From NCBI RefSeq assembly GCF_021283545.2, contig NZ_CP128540.1, forward strand, positions 58,501 through 122,500: a DNA stretch of 64,000 bases, read 5' to 3'. A model generated the notes under the pieces. It had not been told where the DNA came from, searched no databases, and was given only the letters and a program-made list of their open reading frames with translations. This document shows positions 1-7,843 of the stretch, piece after piece. A program made the position numbers and the translations under genes. Each line of letters starts with the position of its first letter. Positions within the stretch are counted from its first letter, which is position 1. The DNA comes from Pseudomonas alloputida (GTDB lineage Bacteria; Pseudomonadota; Gammaproteobacteria; Pseudomonadales; Pseudomonadaceae).

Positions 1-861
1 GACCTGTCCGAGGCCATCGACTGGCTTCGTCCGGAGGACCTGTTGCAACTGGCCGACCCTACCCTGCTGGTCGCCGCCTTTGCCCTGGCGTTCATTGCCA
101 GCGCCGAAACCTTGCTGTCGGCCGCAGCAGTAGACCGCATGCACAGCGGCCAGCGTTCGGACTTCGACCGCGAACTGTCGGCCCAGGGCATCGGCAACAT
201 GCTGTGCGGGGTGCTGGGTGCCCTGCCGATGACCGGGGTAATCGTGCGCAGCTCGGCCAACGTCCAGGCGGGGGCGCAAACCCGGGCGTCGGCAATCTTC
301 CATGGCTTGTGGTTGCTGGCCTTCGTGGTGGCGCTGAGCAGCGTGCTGCAGCAGATCCCGGTGGCGAGTTTGGCGGGGGTGTTGGTGTTTACCGGGGTCA
401 AACTGGTCGACTTCAAGGCGTTCCGCGGGCTGGGCCGTTATGGGCGCATGCCGATGTTTACCTACGCGGCGACTGCGCTGGCGATTATCTTTACCGACCT
501 GCTGACCGGTGTACTGCTGGGCTTTGCCCTGACCTTGCTGAAGCTGGCGTTCAAGGCGGCGCGGCTGAAGATCAACCTGGTGAGCCTGGCCAAGGATGGG
601 CACATGGAACTTCGCCTCAGTGGCGCGGCGACCTTCCTGAAGGTGCCGGCGCTGACCCAGGTGCTGGATACCGTACCGGCGGGCACCACGCTGCATGTGC
701 CGCTGGGGAACCTGAGTTATATCGACCACTCGTGCCTTGAGTTGCTGGAGGACTGGAGCCGCAGTAATTCTGCCAATGGTTCGCGCTTGTTGATCGAGCA
801 GCGGCGCCTGAAGCGTCGGATCGAGGGGCGGTTGCGGACGACGGCGGGGGTTGGGGCGTAG
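1..861 (+). CDS. SulP family anion transporter, C-terminal part (partial at window start)
   Basis: The reading frame is open from base 1, so the gene begins upstream and only about 286 C-terminal residues are seen. SulP carriers are inner-membrane transporters of sulfate, bicarbonate or other anions, with a membrane domain followed by a cytoplasmic STAS domain. Here the membrane part ends in hydrophobic segments (AATALAIIFTDLLTGVLLGF and a LTLLKLAF stretch). The last ~90 residues have the look of a STAS domain, with a HVPLGNLSYIDHSC strand/loop and a C-terminal ERRL-type basic tail. The substrate cannot be read from this fragment. The stop codon TAG lies inside the first bases of a REP palindrome. 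A TTG at base 43 could be taken for a start but is internal. Confidence 0.85.
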   Translation, partial: DLSEAIDWLRPEDLLQLADPTLLVAAFALAFIASAETLLSAAAVDRMHSGQRSDFDRELSAQGIGNMLCGVLGALPMTGVIVRSSANVQAGAQTRASAIFHGLWLLAFVVALSSVLQQIPVASLAGVLVFTGVKLVDFKAFRGLGRYGRMPMFTYAATALAIIFTDLLTGVLLGFALTLLKLAFKAARLKINLVSLAKDGHMELRLSGAATFLKVPALTQVLDTVPAGTTLHVPLGNLSYIDHSCLELLEDWSRSNSANGSRLLIEQRRLKRRIEGRLRTTAGVGA

Positions 862-965
862 GAGCGGGTTTACCCGCGAATACGGTAGCGGCGGCAACGG
901 TGATCGGCGGGTGGAGATTGGCCAGCAGGGCCGGCCCTTTCGCGGGTGAACCCGCTCCTACGACG
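859..965. repeat. REP palindromes, inverted pair
   Basis: Two copies of the Pseudomonas REP core face each other: GGAGCGGGTTTACCCGCGAA in plus orientation at 861-880 and its complement, with one base changed, at 941-959, separated by about 60 bases. The first copy abuts the SulP stop codon. Paired REPs of this type often lie between convergent genes, as here, and may end or insulate transcription (inference). Confidence 0.85.
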
Positions 966-1008
966 GCCTGCGCCGAACCACCGATGCACCTAGGCCTTGA
1001 CAGGTATA

Positions 1009-1650
1009 TCAGGCCGGCTGACCCAGCTCGACACCCAGTTGGCGCGACAGGCACGGCCAGCGCTTCCACGCCGCGCCAGTTGCCGGGCTGCTCAGCTTCT
1101 CTCGATAAGCCTCCACCGATTCAACGGCAAAGCTCTCATCATTAAGCATTTCGTCGACCGAGTGGTGCACCACCTCATCCAGCTGGTTGGCAAAGCTTTC
1201 GCCAATCAACTGGTGGGCAATCAGGTTGGCGACCGTGGTGTCGACCGGGATCAACGGCTGCTGGAAGTGGCGGATGTACAAGTCATTCACCTCTTCCACC
1301 AGGCGGTGCGCCAGGTAGGCTTCATCCAGAAGGCAGTCCAGGCCTACATGCCCTTGCATCACGCTGGGCGGCTGCAGGAAGTAGGCTTCGGCAATTTTCA
1401 GTACAGGTTTGATCTGCGATTCGATCCCGGCTTCGCGGGCGACCTCGTGGGCGGCCTCCAGCAATTCCGGAACCTGATCGATGTAGGCGCTGACGAAGCG
1501 CGCCAAAGTACCCTGGGCGTCCTGCTCAGGCAGTTGGATCGAGGGGTGCAGGTGGGGCAGTTGCAGCTCGAGACGCTGTTTCAATTGGCCGGTCTGGCCT
1601 TCATGTTGATGGGCTTGGCTTACCTGCTCGCGTACAGCAGCGATGTTCAT
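1009..1650 (-). CDS. conserved hypothetical protein, 213 aa
   Basis: A soluble protein starting MNIAAVREQVSQAHQ, with no signal peptide or membrane segment. I do not recognise a named domain. It is rich in Gln, Glu and Leu and looks all-helical, with a middle segment (HRLVEEVNDLYIRHF) and a Leu/His/Asp-rich C-terminal half. The ATG at 1650 was chosen over an upstream in-frame start because a GGAG ribosome-binding site lies about 5 bases before it. The gene is convergent with the SulP gene and divergent from the cytochrome oxidase operon. In related genomes a hypothetical protein sits in this same position (from memory). It could have a role linked to oxidase expression, but nothing in the sequence shows this. 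Confidence 0.7.
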   Translation of the reverse strand: MNIAAVREQVSQAHQHEGQTGQLKQRLELQLPHLHPSIQLPEQDAQGTLARFVSAYIDQVPELLEAAHEVAREAGIESQIKPVLKIAEAYFLQPPSVMQGHVGLDCLLDEAYLAHRLVEEVNDLYIRHFQQPLIPVDTTVANLIAHQLIGESFANQLDEVVHHSVDEMLNDESFAVESVEAYREKLSSPATGAAWKRWPCLSRQLGVELGQPA

Positions 1651-2019
1651 GACAACTCCAGGGACATTACGTTTCAAACGGAAGACACTAAATTAGCTCG
1701 GTATACAGAATACCTAAGACGTATTTGTTATAAGCCTCGCAAACGTGTGCGCTATCAGGCATATCGACGTGCCATTATTACGCCATGCCCTGTCAAGCAC
1801 GCGGTTTTCCGGCCATTCGGTCATTTCATGAAGTTCATTTCACAGGCTTCATTGCGTGCCATTGGTCGCTGTCTATACTCCCGTTGAACGTGATTCGTTG
1901 ATGAGGCCCGACTGCTTTTAGCAGGGGCTCGGTCGTCGAAGCCATGCAGTCTTGACCGCCGTTCCCTCTTGCCGCAGGCCATGCCTCCGGGACAACAAGA
2001 ATTAGAAGGGGAACCCGCA
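1651..2019. other. divergent intergenic region, cox leader
   Basis: About 370 bases with no gene, between the hypothetical gene on the minus strand and coxB on the plus strand. It holds the likely cox promoter and, at 1903-1930, a strong stem (GAGGCCC...GGGGCTC with inner CTGC/GCAG and loop TTTTA) that would lie near the 5' end of the transcript. No T-run follows the stem, so it is not an intrinsic terminator. I found no clear TTGAT-N4-ATCAA Anr box. Confidence 0.55.
1852..1879 (+). promoter_or_regulatory. putative sigma-70/38 promoter of the cox operon
   Basis: TTGCGT, a 16-base spacer and TATACT, giving a start near 1886 and a leader of about 135 bases before coxB. The -10 is close to consensus and the -35 is weak. 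RpoS control of aa3 oxidase genes is known in P. aeruginosa, but this sequence alone does not decide between sigma factors. Confidence 0.45.
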
Positions 2020-3147
2020 ATGATGCGACATCCACATGTCTGGATGGGCCTCCTGTTGTGGTCGGTTTTTGGTCAGGCCAACGCCGCCTGGACCGTGAAC
2101 ATGCACCCAGGGGCGACGGAAGTCTCCAACGCCGTCTTCGACCTGCACATGACCATCTTCTGGATCTGCGTGATCATTGGCATCGTGGTGTTTGGCGCGA
2201 TGTTCTGGTCGATGGTCATCCACCGCCGCTCCACTGGCCAGCAGGCCGCGCATTTCCACGAGCACACGTGGGTGGAAATTCTCTGGACGGTGGTGCCCTT
2301 CCTGATTCTGGTGGTGATGGCCATTCCGGCTACCAAGACCCTGATCGACATCTATGACGCCAGCGAGTCGGACATCGACGTCCAGGTCACCGGCTACCAG
2401 TGGAAATGGCACTACAAATACCTGGGCCAGGACGTGGAGTTCTTCAGCAACCTGGCCACCCCCACCGACCAGATCCACAACAAGGCGCCAAAGGATGAGC
2501 ACTACCTGCTGGAAGTCGACCAGCCGCTGGTGCTGCCGGTGGGCGCGAAAGTGCGCTTCCTGGTCACTGCTGCCGATGTGATCCACTCCTGGTGGGTGCC
2601 GGCCTTCGCGGTCAAACGCGACGCCATCCCAGGCTTTGTCAACGAAGCCTGGACCCGGATCGAAAAGCCAGGCATCTACCGCGGCCAGTGCACCGAGCTG
2701 TGCGGCAAGGACCACGGCTTCATGCCGGTGGTGGTCGAGGTCAAGTCCAAGGCGGATTACGACACCTGGCTTGGCGAGCGCAAGGCTGAAGCCGCCAAGC
2801 TCAAGGAGCTGACCAGCAAGGAATGGACCCTGGAAGAGCTGGTGGAGCGCGGCGACAAGGTCTACCACACCACCTGCGTGGCCTGTCACCAGGCCGAAGG
2901 CCAGGGCCTGCCGCCAATGTTCCCGGCGCTCAAAGGCTCGAAGATTGCCACCGGGCCGAAGGAAGGCCACCTGAGCATTGTCTTCCATGGCAAGCCCGGC
3001 ACGGCCATGGCCGCTTTCGGCAAGCAGCTGTCGGAAGTCGACATCGCTGCTGTAGTCACCTACGAGCGCAATGCCTGGGGCAACAACAAAGGCGACATGG
3101 TGACGCCGAAGGACGTGCTGGCGCTGAAGCAGGCAGAAGCCAAGTGA
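2020..3147 (+). CDS. coxB: cytochrome c oxidase subunit II with fused cytochrome c domain
   Basis: Subunit II of a caa3-type haem-copper oxidase. It accepts electrons from cytochrome c and passes them through CuA to subunit I. A signal-like N-terminus (LLLWSVFGQANA) is followed by two membrane segments and then the CuA cupredoxin domain. The CuA ligands are Cys224, Cys228, His232 and Met235 in CTELCGKDHGFM. The C-terminus carries a fused class I cytochrome c with CVACH at 286-290. Length is 375 aa, longer than a plain subunit II because of the haem domain. The double ATG at 2020/2023 lies 7 bases after AGAAGGGG, so the upstream ATG at 1981 was rejected. It is the first gene of the oxidase operon and coxA follows after 43 bases. 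Confidence 0.97.
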   Translation: MMRHPHVWMGLLLWSVFGQANAAWTVNMHPGATEVSNAVFDLHMTIFWICVIIGIVVFGAMFWSMVIHRRSTGQQAAHFHEHTWVEILWTVVPFLILVVMAIPATKTLIDIYDASESDIDVQVTGYQWKWHYKYLGQDVEFFSNLATPTDQIHNKAPKDEHYLLEVDQPLVLPVGAKVRFLVTAADVIHSWWVPAFAVKRDAIPGFVNEAWTRIEKPGIYRGQCTELCGKDHGFMPVVVEVKSKADYDTWLGERKAEAAKLKELTSKEWTLEELVERGDKVYHTTCVACHQAEGQGLPPMFPALKGSKIATGPKEGHLSIVFHGKPGTAMAAFGKQLSEVDIAAVVTYERNAWGNNKGDMVTPKDVLALKQAEAK

Positions 3148-3190
3148 ACCGGGTTACTCGCGGCAATCAATGGATTGCAGGAGACAGGAC

Positions 3191-4780
3191 ATGAGTGCAG
3201 TGATCGACGACCACGCCCACGGCCACGACCATGCGCACGGCCCGGCCAAGGGCCTGATGCGCTGGGTGCTGACCACCAACCATAAAGACATCGGCACGAT
3301 GTACCTGTGGTTCAGTTTCATCATGTTCCTGCTCGGTGGCTCGTTTGCCATGGTGATCCGCGCTGAGCTGTTCCAGCCGGGTTTGCAGATCGTGGAGCCG
3401 GCGTTCTTCAACCAGATGACCACCATGCATGGCCTGATCATGGTGTTTGGCGCGGTGATGCCGGCCTTCGTCGGCCTGGCCAACTGGATGATTCCGCTGA
3501 TGATCGGCGCGCCCGACATGGCACTGCCACGGATGAACAACTTCAGCTTCTGGCTGCTGCCGGCGGCCTTCCTGCTGCTGGTATCGACGCTGTTCAGCCC
3601 GGGCGGAGGGCCAAACTTTGGCTGGACCTTCTACGCTCCGCTTTCCACCACCTATGCGCCAGCCAGCGTCACCTTCTTCATCTTCGCCATCCACCTGATG
3701 GGTATCAGCTCGATCATGGGGGCGATCAACGTGATTGCCACCATCCTCAACCTGCGTGCCCCCGGCATGACGCTGATGAAAATGCCGCTGTTCGTCTGGA
3801 CCTGGCTGATCACCGCGTTCCTGCTGATTGCGGTGATGCCAGTACTGGCCGGCGTGGTAACCATGATGCTGATGGATATCCACTTCGGTACCAGCTTTTT
3901 CAGTGCCGCAGGTGGCGGTGACCCGGTGCTGTTCCAGCATGTGTTCTGGTTCTTCGGCCACCCTGAGGTTTACATCATGATCCTGCCCGCCTTCGGTGCG
4001 GTCAGCTCGATCATCCCGGCGTTCTCGCGCAAGCCGCTGTTCGGTTATACCTCGATGGTGTATGCCACCGGCGCCATTGCCTTCCTGTCATTCATCGTCT
4101 GGGCCCACCATATGTTTGTGGTCGGTATCCCGGTGGTCGGCGAGTTGTTCTTCATGTACGCCACCATGCTGATTGCCGTGCCCACCGGGGTGAAGGTATT
4201 CAACTGGGTCAGCACCATGTGGGAAGGTTCGCTCACCTTCGAAACGCCGATGCTGTTCGCCATCGCCTTTGTCATCCTGTTCACCATCGGGGGTTTCTCC
4301 GGGTTGATGCTGGCGATCGCCCCGGCAGACTTCCAGTACCACGACACTTACTTCGTGGTGGCGCATTTCCACTACGTACTGGTGCCTGGTGCAATTTTCG
4401 GCATCTTTGCCTCGGCCTACTACTGGCTGCCGAAATGGACCGGCCACATGTACGACGAAACCCTCGGCAAACTGCACTTCTGGCTGTCGTTCGTCGGCAT
4501 GAACATGGCCTTCTTCCCCATGCACTTCGTAGGCTTGGCCGGCATGCCACGGCGCATCCCCGACTACAACCTGCAGTTCGCCGATTTCAACATGGTGTCG
4601 TCGATCGGCGCGTTCATGTTCGGCGCCACGCAGATCTTCTTCCTGTTCATTGTCATCAAGTGCATCCGCGGTGGCGCGCCGGCACCGGCCAAACCCTGGG
4701 ATGGCGCCGAGGGCCTTGAGTGGTCGATACCCTCGCCTGCGCCCTACCACACCTTCCAGACACCCCCGGAAGTGAAATAG
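3191..4780 (+). CDS. coxA: cytochrome c oxidase subunit I
   Basis: The catalytic, proton-pumping subunit of the aa3 oxidase in the inner membrane, reducing O2 to water at a haem a3-CuB centre. It is a 529-residue protein with about 12 membrane segments. Visible key residues are haem a ligands near His80 and His394, haem a3 ligand His392 (HFHY), CuB ligands His257, His306 and His307, the His-Tyr crosslink pair in HPEVY (Tyr261), and the D-channel Glu259. The N-terminus is His-rich (DDHAHGHDHAHG), which may help copper or metal handling (inference). ATG 3191 follows AGGAGA and was chosen over the in-frame ATG 21 bases upstream. The ctaG gene starts 10 bases after the stop. Confidence 0.98.
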   Translation: MSAVIDDHAHGHDHAHGPAKGLMRWVLTTNHKDIGTMYLWFSFIMFLLGGSFAMVIRAELFQPGLQIVEPAFFNQMTTMHGLIMVFGAVMPAFVGLANWMIPLMIGAPDMALPRMNNFSFWLLPAAFLLLVSTLFSPGGGPNFGWTFYAPLSTTYAPASVTFFIFAIHLMGISSIMGAINVIATILNLRAPGMTLMKMPLFVWTWLITAFLLIAVMPVLAGVVTMMLMDIHFGTSFFSAAGGGDPVLFQHVFWFFGHPEVYIMILPAFGAVSSIIPAFSRKPLFGYTSMVYATGAIAFLSFIVWAHHMFVVGIPVVGELFFMYATMLIAVPTGVKVFNWVSTMWEGSLTFETPMLFAIAFVILFTIGGFSGLMLAIAPADFQYHDTYFVVAHFHYVLVPGAIFGIFASAYYWLPKWTGHMYDETLGKLHFWLSFVGMNMAFFPMHFVGLAGMPRRIPDYNLQFADFNMVSSIGAFMFGATQIFFLFIVIKCIRGGAPAPAKPWDGAEGLEWSIPSPAPYHTFQTPPEVK

Positions 4781-4789
4781 GAACCCGCC

Positions 4790-5356
4790 ATGAACGGCCT
4801 GTCGGTGAAACGCCTGGTAACGCGCCTGTTGATGCTGACGGTGGTGATGTTCGCCTTCGGCTTCGCGCTGGTGCCGATCTACGACGTCATGTGCAAAGCC
4901 TTCGGTATCAACGGCAAGACCGGCGGCCAATACGAAGGTAGCCAGGTCAGTGACCCGACGCGTGCTGTGCGGGTGCAGTTCATGTCGACCAATGCCAGCG
5001 ACATGGTCTGGGACTTCTACTCCACTGCCGACCAGCTGGAGGTCAACCCGGGGGCGGTGAACCAGATGATCTTCATTGCCCACAACCCGACCGACCGGCC
5101 GATGAGTGCGCAGGCAATACCCAGCATTACCCCGGCCGAGGCCGCGGCCTACTTCCACAAGACCGAGTGCTTCTGCTTTACCCAGCAGGTGCTGCAGCCC
5201 GGCGAACGCATCGAGATGCCGGTGCGCTTCATCGTCGACCGCGACCTGCCGGCCAGCGTGAAGCACCTGACACTGGCCTACACCTTGTTCGACATCACCG
5301 CTCGCCACCCGCCGGTCGCGCACGTTGCGGCGCAGGACGTCCAGGGCGCCCGTTAA
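4790..5356 (+). CDS. ctaG: cytochrome c oxidase assembly protein CtaG/Cox11
   Basis: A Cox11-family copper chaperone that inserts CuB into subunit I. It has one N-terminal membrane anchor (about residues 8-27) and a periplasmic immunoglobulin-like domain. The copper-binding CFCF motif is present (Cys127 and Cys129 in TECFCFTQQ), as is an additional Cys near residue 35 (DVMCKAFG) just after the anchor, typical of the family. Length (188 aa) is normal. It sits between coxA and coxC, 10 bases after coxA and 16 bases before coxC, the usual alphaproteobacterial and pseudomonad order. Certain by motif and context. Confidence 0.96.
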   Translation: MNGLSVKRLVTRLLMLTVVMFAFGFALVPIYDVMCKAFGINGKTGGQYEGSQVSDPTRAVRVQFMSTNASDMVWDFYSTADQLEVNPGAVNQMIFIAHNPTDRPMSAQAIPSITPAEAAAYFHKTECFCFTQQVLQPGERIEMPVRFIVDRDLPASVKHLTLAYTLFDITARHPPVAHVAAQDVQGAR

Positions 5357-5372
5357 GGGAAGGAGAACAGCA

Positions 5373-6260
5373 ATGGCAAGTCATGAGCACTACTATGTTC
5401 CGGCGCAGAGCAAATGGCCGATCATCGCCACCATCGGCATGTTCATCACGGTATTCGGCCTGGGCACCTGGTTCAACGACATGAAGGCGGGCCACCCGGA
5501 TTCCCACGGGCCGCTGATTTTCTTCGTGGGTGCGTTGTTTCTGGCCTACATGCTGTTCGGCTGGTTTGGGGCAGTGGTCAAGGAGAGCCGCGCCGGGTTG
5601 TACAGCCCGCAACTGGACCGCTCGTTCCGCTGGGGCATGAGCTGGTTCATCTTCTCCGAAGTGATGTTCTTCCTGGCCTTCTTCGGTGCGCTGTTCTATG
5701 TGCGCGTACTGGCGGGGCCGTGGCTGGGTGGCGAAGGGGCCAAAGGTGTTACGCACATGCTGTGGCCAACCTTCGAATTCACCTGGCCGCTGCTGCACAC
5801 CCCCGACCCCAAGCTGTTCCCTCCCCCCAAGGAGGTGATCGACCCGTGGCACCTGCCGCTGATCAACACCATCCTGCTGGTCAGTTCCAGTGTGACAATC
5901 ACCATTGCCCACCACGCCTTGCGCCGTGACCACCGCGGCCCGCTGAAATTCTGGATGGCGCTGACCATTGTCCTGGGCATCAGTTTTATCGCGCTGCAGG
6001 CCTTCGAGTACTACGAGGCCTATACCAAGCTGGGGCTGACACTGGGCTCAGGAATCTACGGTGCGACGTTTTTCATGCTGACCGGCTTCCACGGTGCCCA
6101 CGTGACATTGGGCACGATCATTCTGATTGTGATGTTCGTGCGCATTCTGCGCGGGCATTTCAACCCGGAAAAACACTTCGGCTTCGAGGCAGCCAGTTGG
6201 TACTGGCACTTCGTCGATGTGGTGTGGGTGGGGTTGTTCATCTTTGTTTATGTGTTGTGA
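5373..6260 (+). CDS. coxC: cytochrome c oxidase subunit III
   Basis: Seven-helix subunit III, which stabilises subunit I and its proton and oxygen pathways. The protein (295 aa) begins MASHEHYYVPAQSKWP. It shows the family hallmarks SWFIFSEVMFFLAFFG in the second/third helices, a GFHGAHVTLG segment with the conserved His/Glu region, and the terminal SWYWHFVDVVWVGLF helix. ATG 5373 follows AAGGAGAA, and the 16 extra upstream codons in frame were rejected. It is the last structural subunit gene of this cluster. The next plus-strand gene (SURF1) comes after a small opposite-strand gene. Confidence 0.97.
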   Translation: MASHEHYYVPAQSKWPIIATIGMFITVFGLGTWFNDMKAGHPDSHGPLIFFVGALFLAYMLFGWFGAVVKESRAGLYSPQLDRSFRWGMSWFIFSEVMFFLAFFGALFYVRVLAGPWLGGEGAKGVTHMLWPTFEFTWPLLHTPDPKLFPPPKEVIDPWHLPLINTILLVSSSVTITIAHHALRRDHRGPLKFWMALTIVLGISFIALQAFEYYEAYTKLGLTLGSGIYGATFFMLTGFHGAHVTLGTIILIVMFVRILRGHFNPEKHFGFEAASWYWHFVDVVWVGLFIFVYVL

Positions 6261-6291
6261 ATACAAAAACCTGTAGGGGCGGGTGAGCGCT

Positions 6292-6495
6292 TCAGAAAGG
6301 GGCGTGGGAGACCAGTTGACCGCTGATCAAGCCCCAGGCGACCAGGCCTATTGTCAAGGCCGCCAGAGTCACCCGTACGGTCAGGGCCTTGAGCAGGCGG
6401 GTCGAGTTTTCATCATCCTTGACCAGAAACACCAGGCCACTGAACAGGCTGGCAATCGTGGCCAACAGCATCAGGACAATCGCGGCCTTGAGCAT
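6292..6495 (-). CDS. twin transmembrane protein, DUF2909 family
   Basis: A 67-residue protein starting MLKAAIVLMLLATIASL and predicted to have two membrane helices (about residues 4-24 and 44-62) joined by a charged loop (KDDENSTRLLKAL). Small DUF2909 proteins are regularly found beside SURF1 and coxC in Pseudomonas, and a role in oxidase assembly has been guessed but I know of no proof. It is encoded opposite to the oxidase operon, filling the gap between coxC and SURF1. It lies in the distal part of a much longer open frame, most of which overlaps SURF1 and is not coding. Confidence 0.8.
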   Translation of the reverse strand: MLKAAIVLMLLATIASLFSGLVFLVKDDENSTRLLKALTVRVTLAALTIGLVAWGLISGQLVSHAPF

Positions 6496-6546
6496 GGCGT
6501 CACTCCGGGGGGATGCGGTGATGTGGATAAGTATAGCGAGGCGCTC

Positions 6547-7284
6547 GTGAGGCCGTTTCGCCCAGGCTGGGTACCGACGCTGGCGGTGCTTGCACTGCTG
6601 CCGGGACTGATTACGCTTGGTTGCTGGCAACTCGGCCGTGCCGAGGAAAAGCGCGTGCTGCTGGCCACCTATGCAGAACGGCGGATTGAAGCGCCGATAG
6701 CCACCGCCCAGCTCTTCTCGAAAGAAGACAACGCCTTCCGCCGCGTGCACCTGTATGGCCGCTTCGACGCCGAGCACAGCGTGCTGCTGGACAACCGCAT
6801 GCGCGACGGCAAAGCCGGTGTCGAGCTGCTGCAGCCCTTCCACGACCAAGCCAGCGGCCTGTGGTTGCTGATCAATCGTGGCTGGCTGCCATGGCTGGAC
6901 CGCCGGGTGCCGGTGCACTTCGAAACCCCTGCCCAGGCCTTGGCGCTGGATGCCTCTGTGTATGTCGCGCCCGGTAGCACCTTCCAACTGCACCCGGACC
7001 CCATCGGCGGGCAATGGCCGCATCTGTTGACCGCTATCGATGCCGCGCAGCTATGGCAACAGCTTGATCGCGAAGGCTTCGCCCAGGAATTGCGCCTGGA
7101 GCCGGGCCCTGCGAGCTATCGCCTGGACTGGCCGGTTGTCGCCATGAGCCCCGAAAAACACGTCGGCTATGCCGTGCAGTGGTTTGCCCTGGCTACCGCT
7201 CTGGTTCTGCTCTACCTCTACTTCGGCTGGCATCAAAACAAGGAGAAACGCCATGGCCACCGCCACGCCACTGGACGCGCCTGA
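6547..7284 (+). CDS. SURF1 family oxidase assembly protein
   Basis: SURF1/Shy1 proteins take part in haem a insertion into subunit I. This 245-residue protein has the typical hairpin topology: an N-terminal membrane segment (about residues 10-27, GLITLGCWQLGRAEEK, the family signature), a periplasmic domain, and a C-terminal segment (VGYAVQWFALATALVLLYLYF). The conserved NRGWLPW and GYAVQW motifs are seen. The start is uncertain. GTG 6547 follows a weak GAGG, and GTG 6523 is an in-frame alternative after a G-run. Translation very likely does not begin at the far-upstream in-frame codons, which overlap the opposite DUF2909 gene. The 3' end overlaps the next gene by 32 bases. Confidence 0.92.
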   Translation: MRPFRPGWVPTLAVLALLPGLITLGCWQLGRAEEKRVLLATYAERRIEAPIATAQLFSKEDNAFRRVHLYGRFDAEHSVLLDNRMRDGKAGVELLQPFHDQASGLWLLINRGWLPWLDRRVPVHFETPAQALALDASVYVAPGSTFQLHPDPIGGQWPHLLTAIDAAQLWQQLDREGFAQELRLEPGPASYRLDWPVVAMSPEKHVGYAVQWFALATALVLLYLYFGWHQNKEKRHGHRHATGRA

Positions 7285-7834
7285 ACGTAGCAAACCCAGA
7301 GCCCGTGGGCGTTTGCAGCTTTTGCTGATCCTGCTGGTGGTGCTTGGGCCAATGGTTCTGGCCACCAGCATGTACAAGCTTAAATTCTGGGTACCGGAAG
7401 GCCGCAGCTACCATGGCGCCATGATTGGCAATGGGGAAAGCCGTGCCGATCTCGGCGTGGCGGAGCAGGACGATCGCTGGCAGTTGCTGGTCAGCGCACC
7501 CCAGGCCTGCACCGAAGACTGTCAGCGCCTGGTGTACCTGGCTCGGCAGATTCAGGTCGGGCTGGGGCGTGATGCCAGCCGCGCCAGCCATGCGCTGGCC
7601 GCCGCCCAGCCGCTGAGTGCCGACTATCAGGCACTGCTCGGCCGCGAGTACCCGCAGTTGCAGCGCTACCCGCTGGATGCGCAACGCTACCAGCAGAAGG
7701 TTGCCGAGCCCGGCCCGCAGCTGTGGATCGTCGACCCGCACGGCAACCTGGTGCTGCGCTACGACGGCAAGGTCAACGGCAAGCATGTGCTGGATGACCT
7801 GCGCCACCTGCTCAAGCTGTCCAATATCGGCTAG
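7253..7834 (+). CDS. membrane-anchored Sco/thioredoxin-like protein of the cox locus
   Basis: A 193-residue protein with a short cytoplasmic N-terminus, one membrane helix (about residues 22-42, LQLLLILLVVLGPMVLATSM) and a periplasmic domain. It is usually annotated only as hypothetical. Two features suggest a thioredoxin-fold copper or redox protein: a CTEDC motif at Cys86 and Cys90 with the same CxxxC spacing as Sco1, and a late LWIVDPHGNLVLRY strand-loop that matches the Sco/peroxiredoxin pattern of a final core strand plus turn. The His that Sco1 uses as third copper ligand may be the one in DPHGN. ATG 7253 follows AGGAGA inside the SURF1 3' end. It is probably co-translated with SURF1 and ctaA. 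The family assignment is inference. Confidence 0.85.
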   Translation: MATATPLDAPERSKPRARGRLQLLLILLVVLGPMVLATSMYKLKFWVPEGRSYHGAMIGNGESRADLGVAEQDDRWQLLVSAPQACTEDCQRLVYLARQIQVGLGRDASRASHALAAAQPLSADYQALLGREYPQLQRYPLDAQRYQQKVAEPGPQLWIVDPHGNLVLRYDGKVNGKHVLDDLRHLLKLSNIG

Positions 7835-7843
7835 GAGCCTGCC

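Noticed and set aside
43-861. Start of the SulP gene at base 43
   Set aside because: The TTG codon is internal. The frame is open back to base 1 with conserved-looking sequence, so the gene begins outside the window.
1871-1905. Anr/Fnr box in the cox promoter region
   Set aside because: The strings TTGAACGTGATTCG and GTTGATGA do not form TTGAT-N4-ATCAA. Only half-site similarity is present.
4088-5323. 411-residue minus-strand open frame opposite coxA/ctaG
   Set aside because: Shadow frame over genes with intact catalytic motifs on the plus strand.
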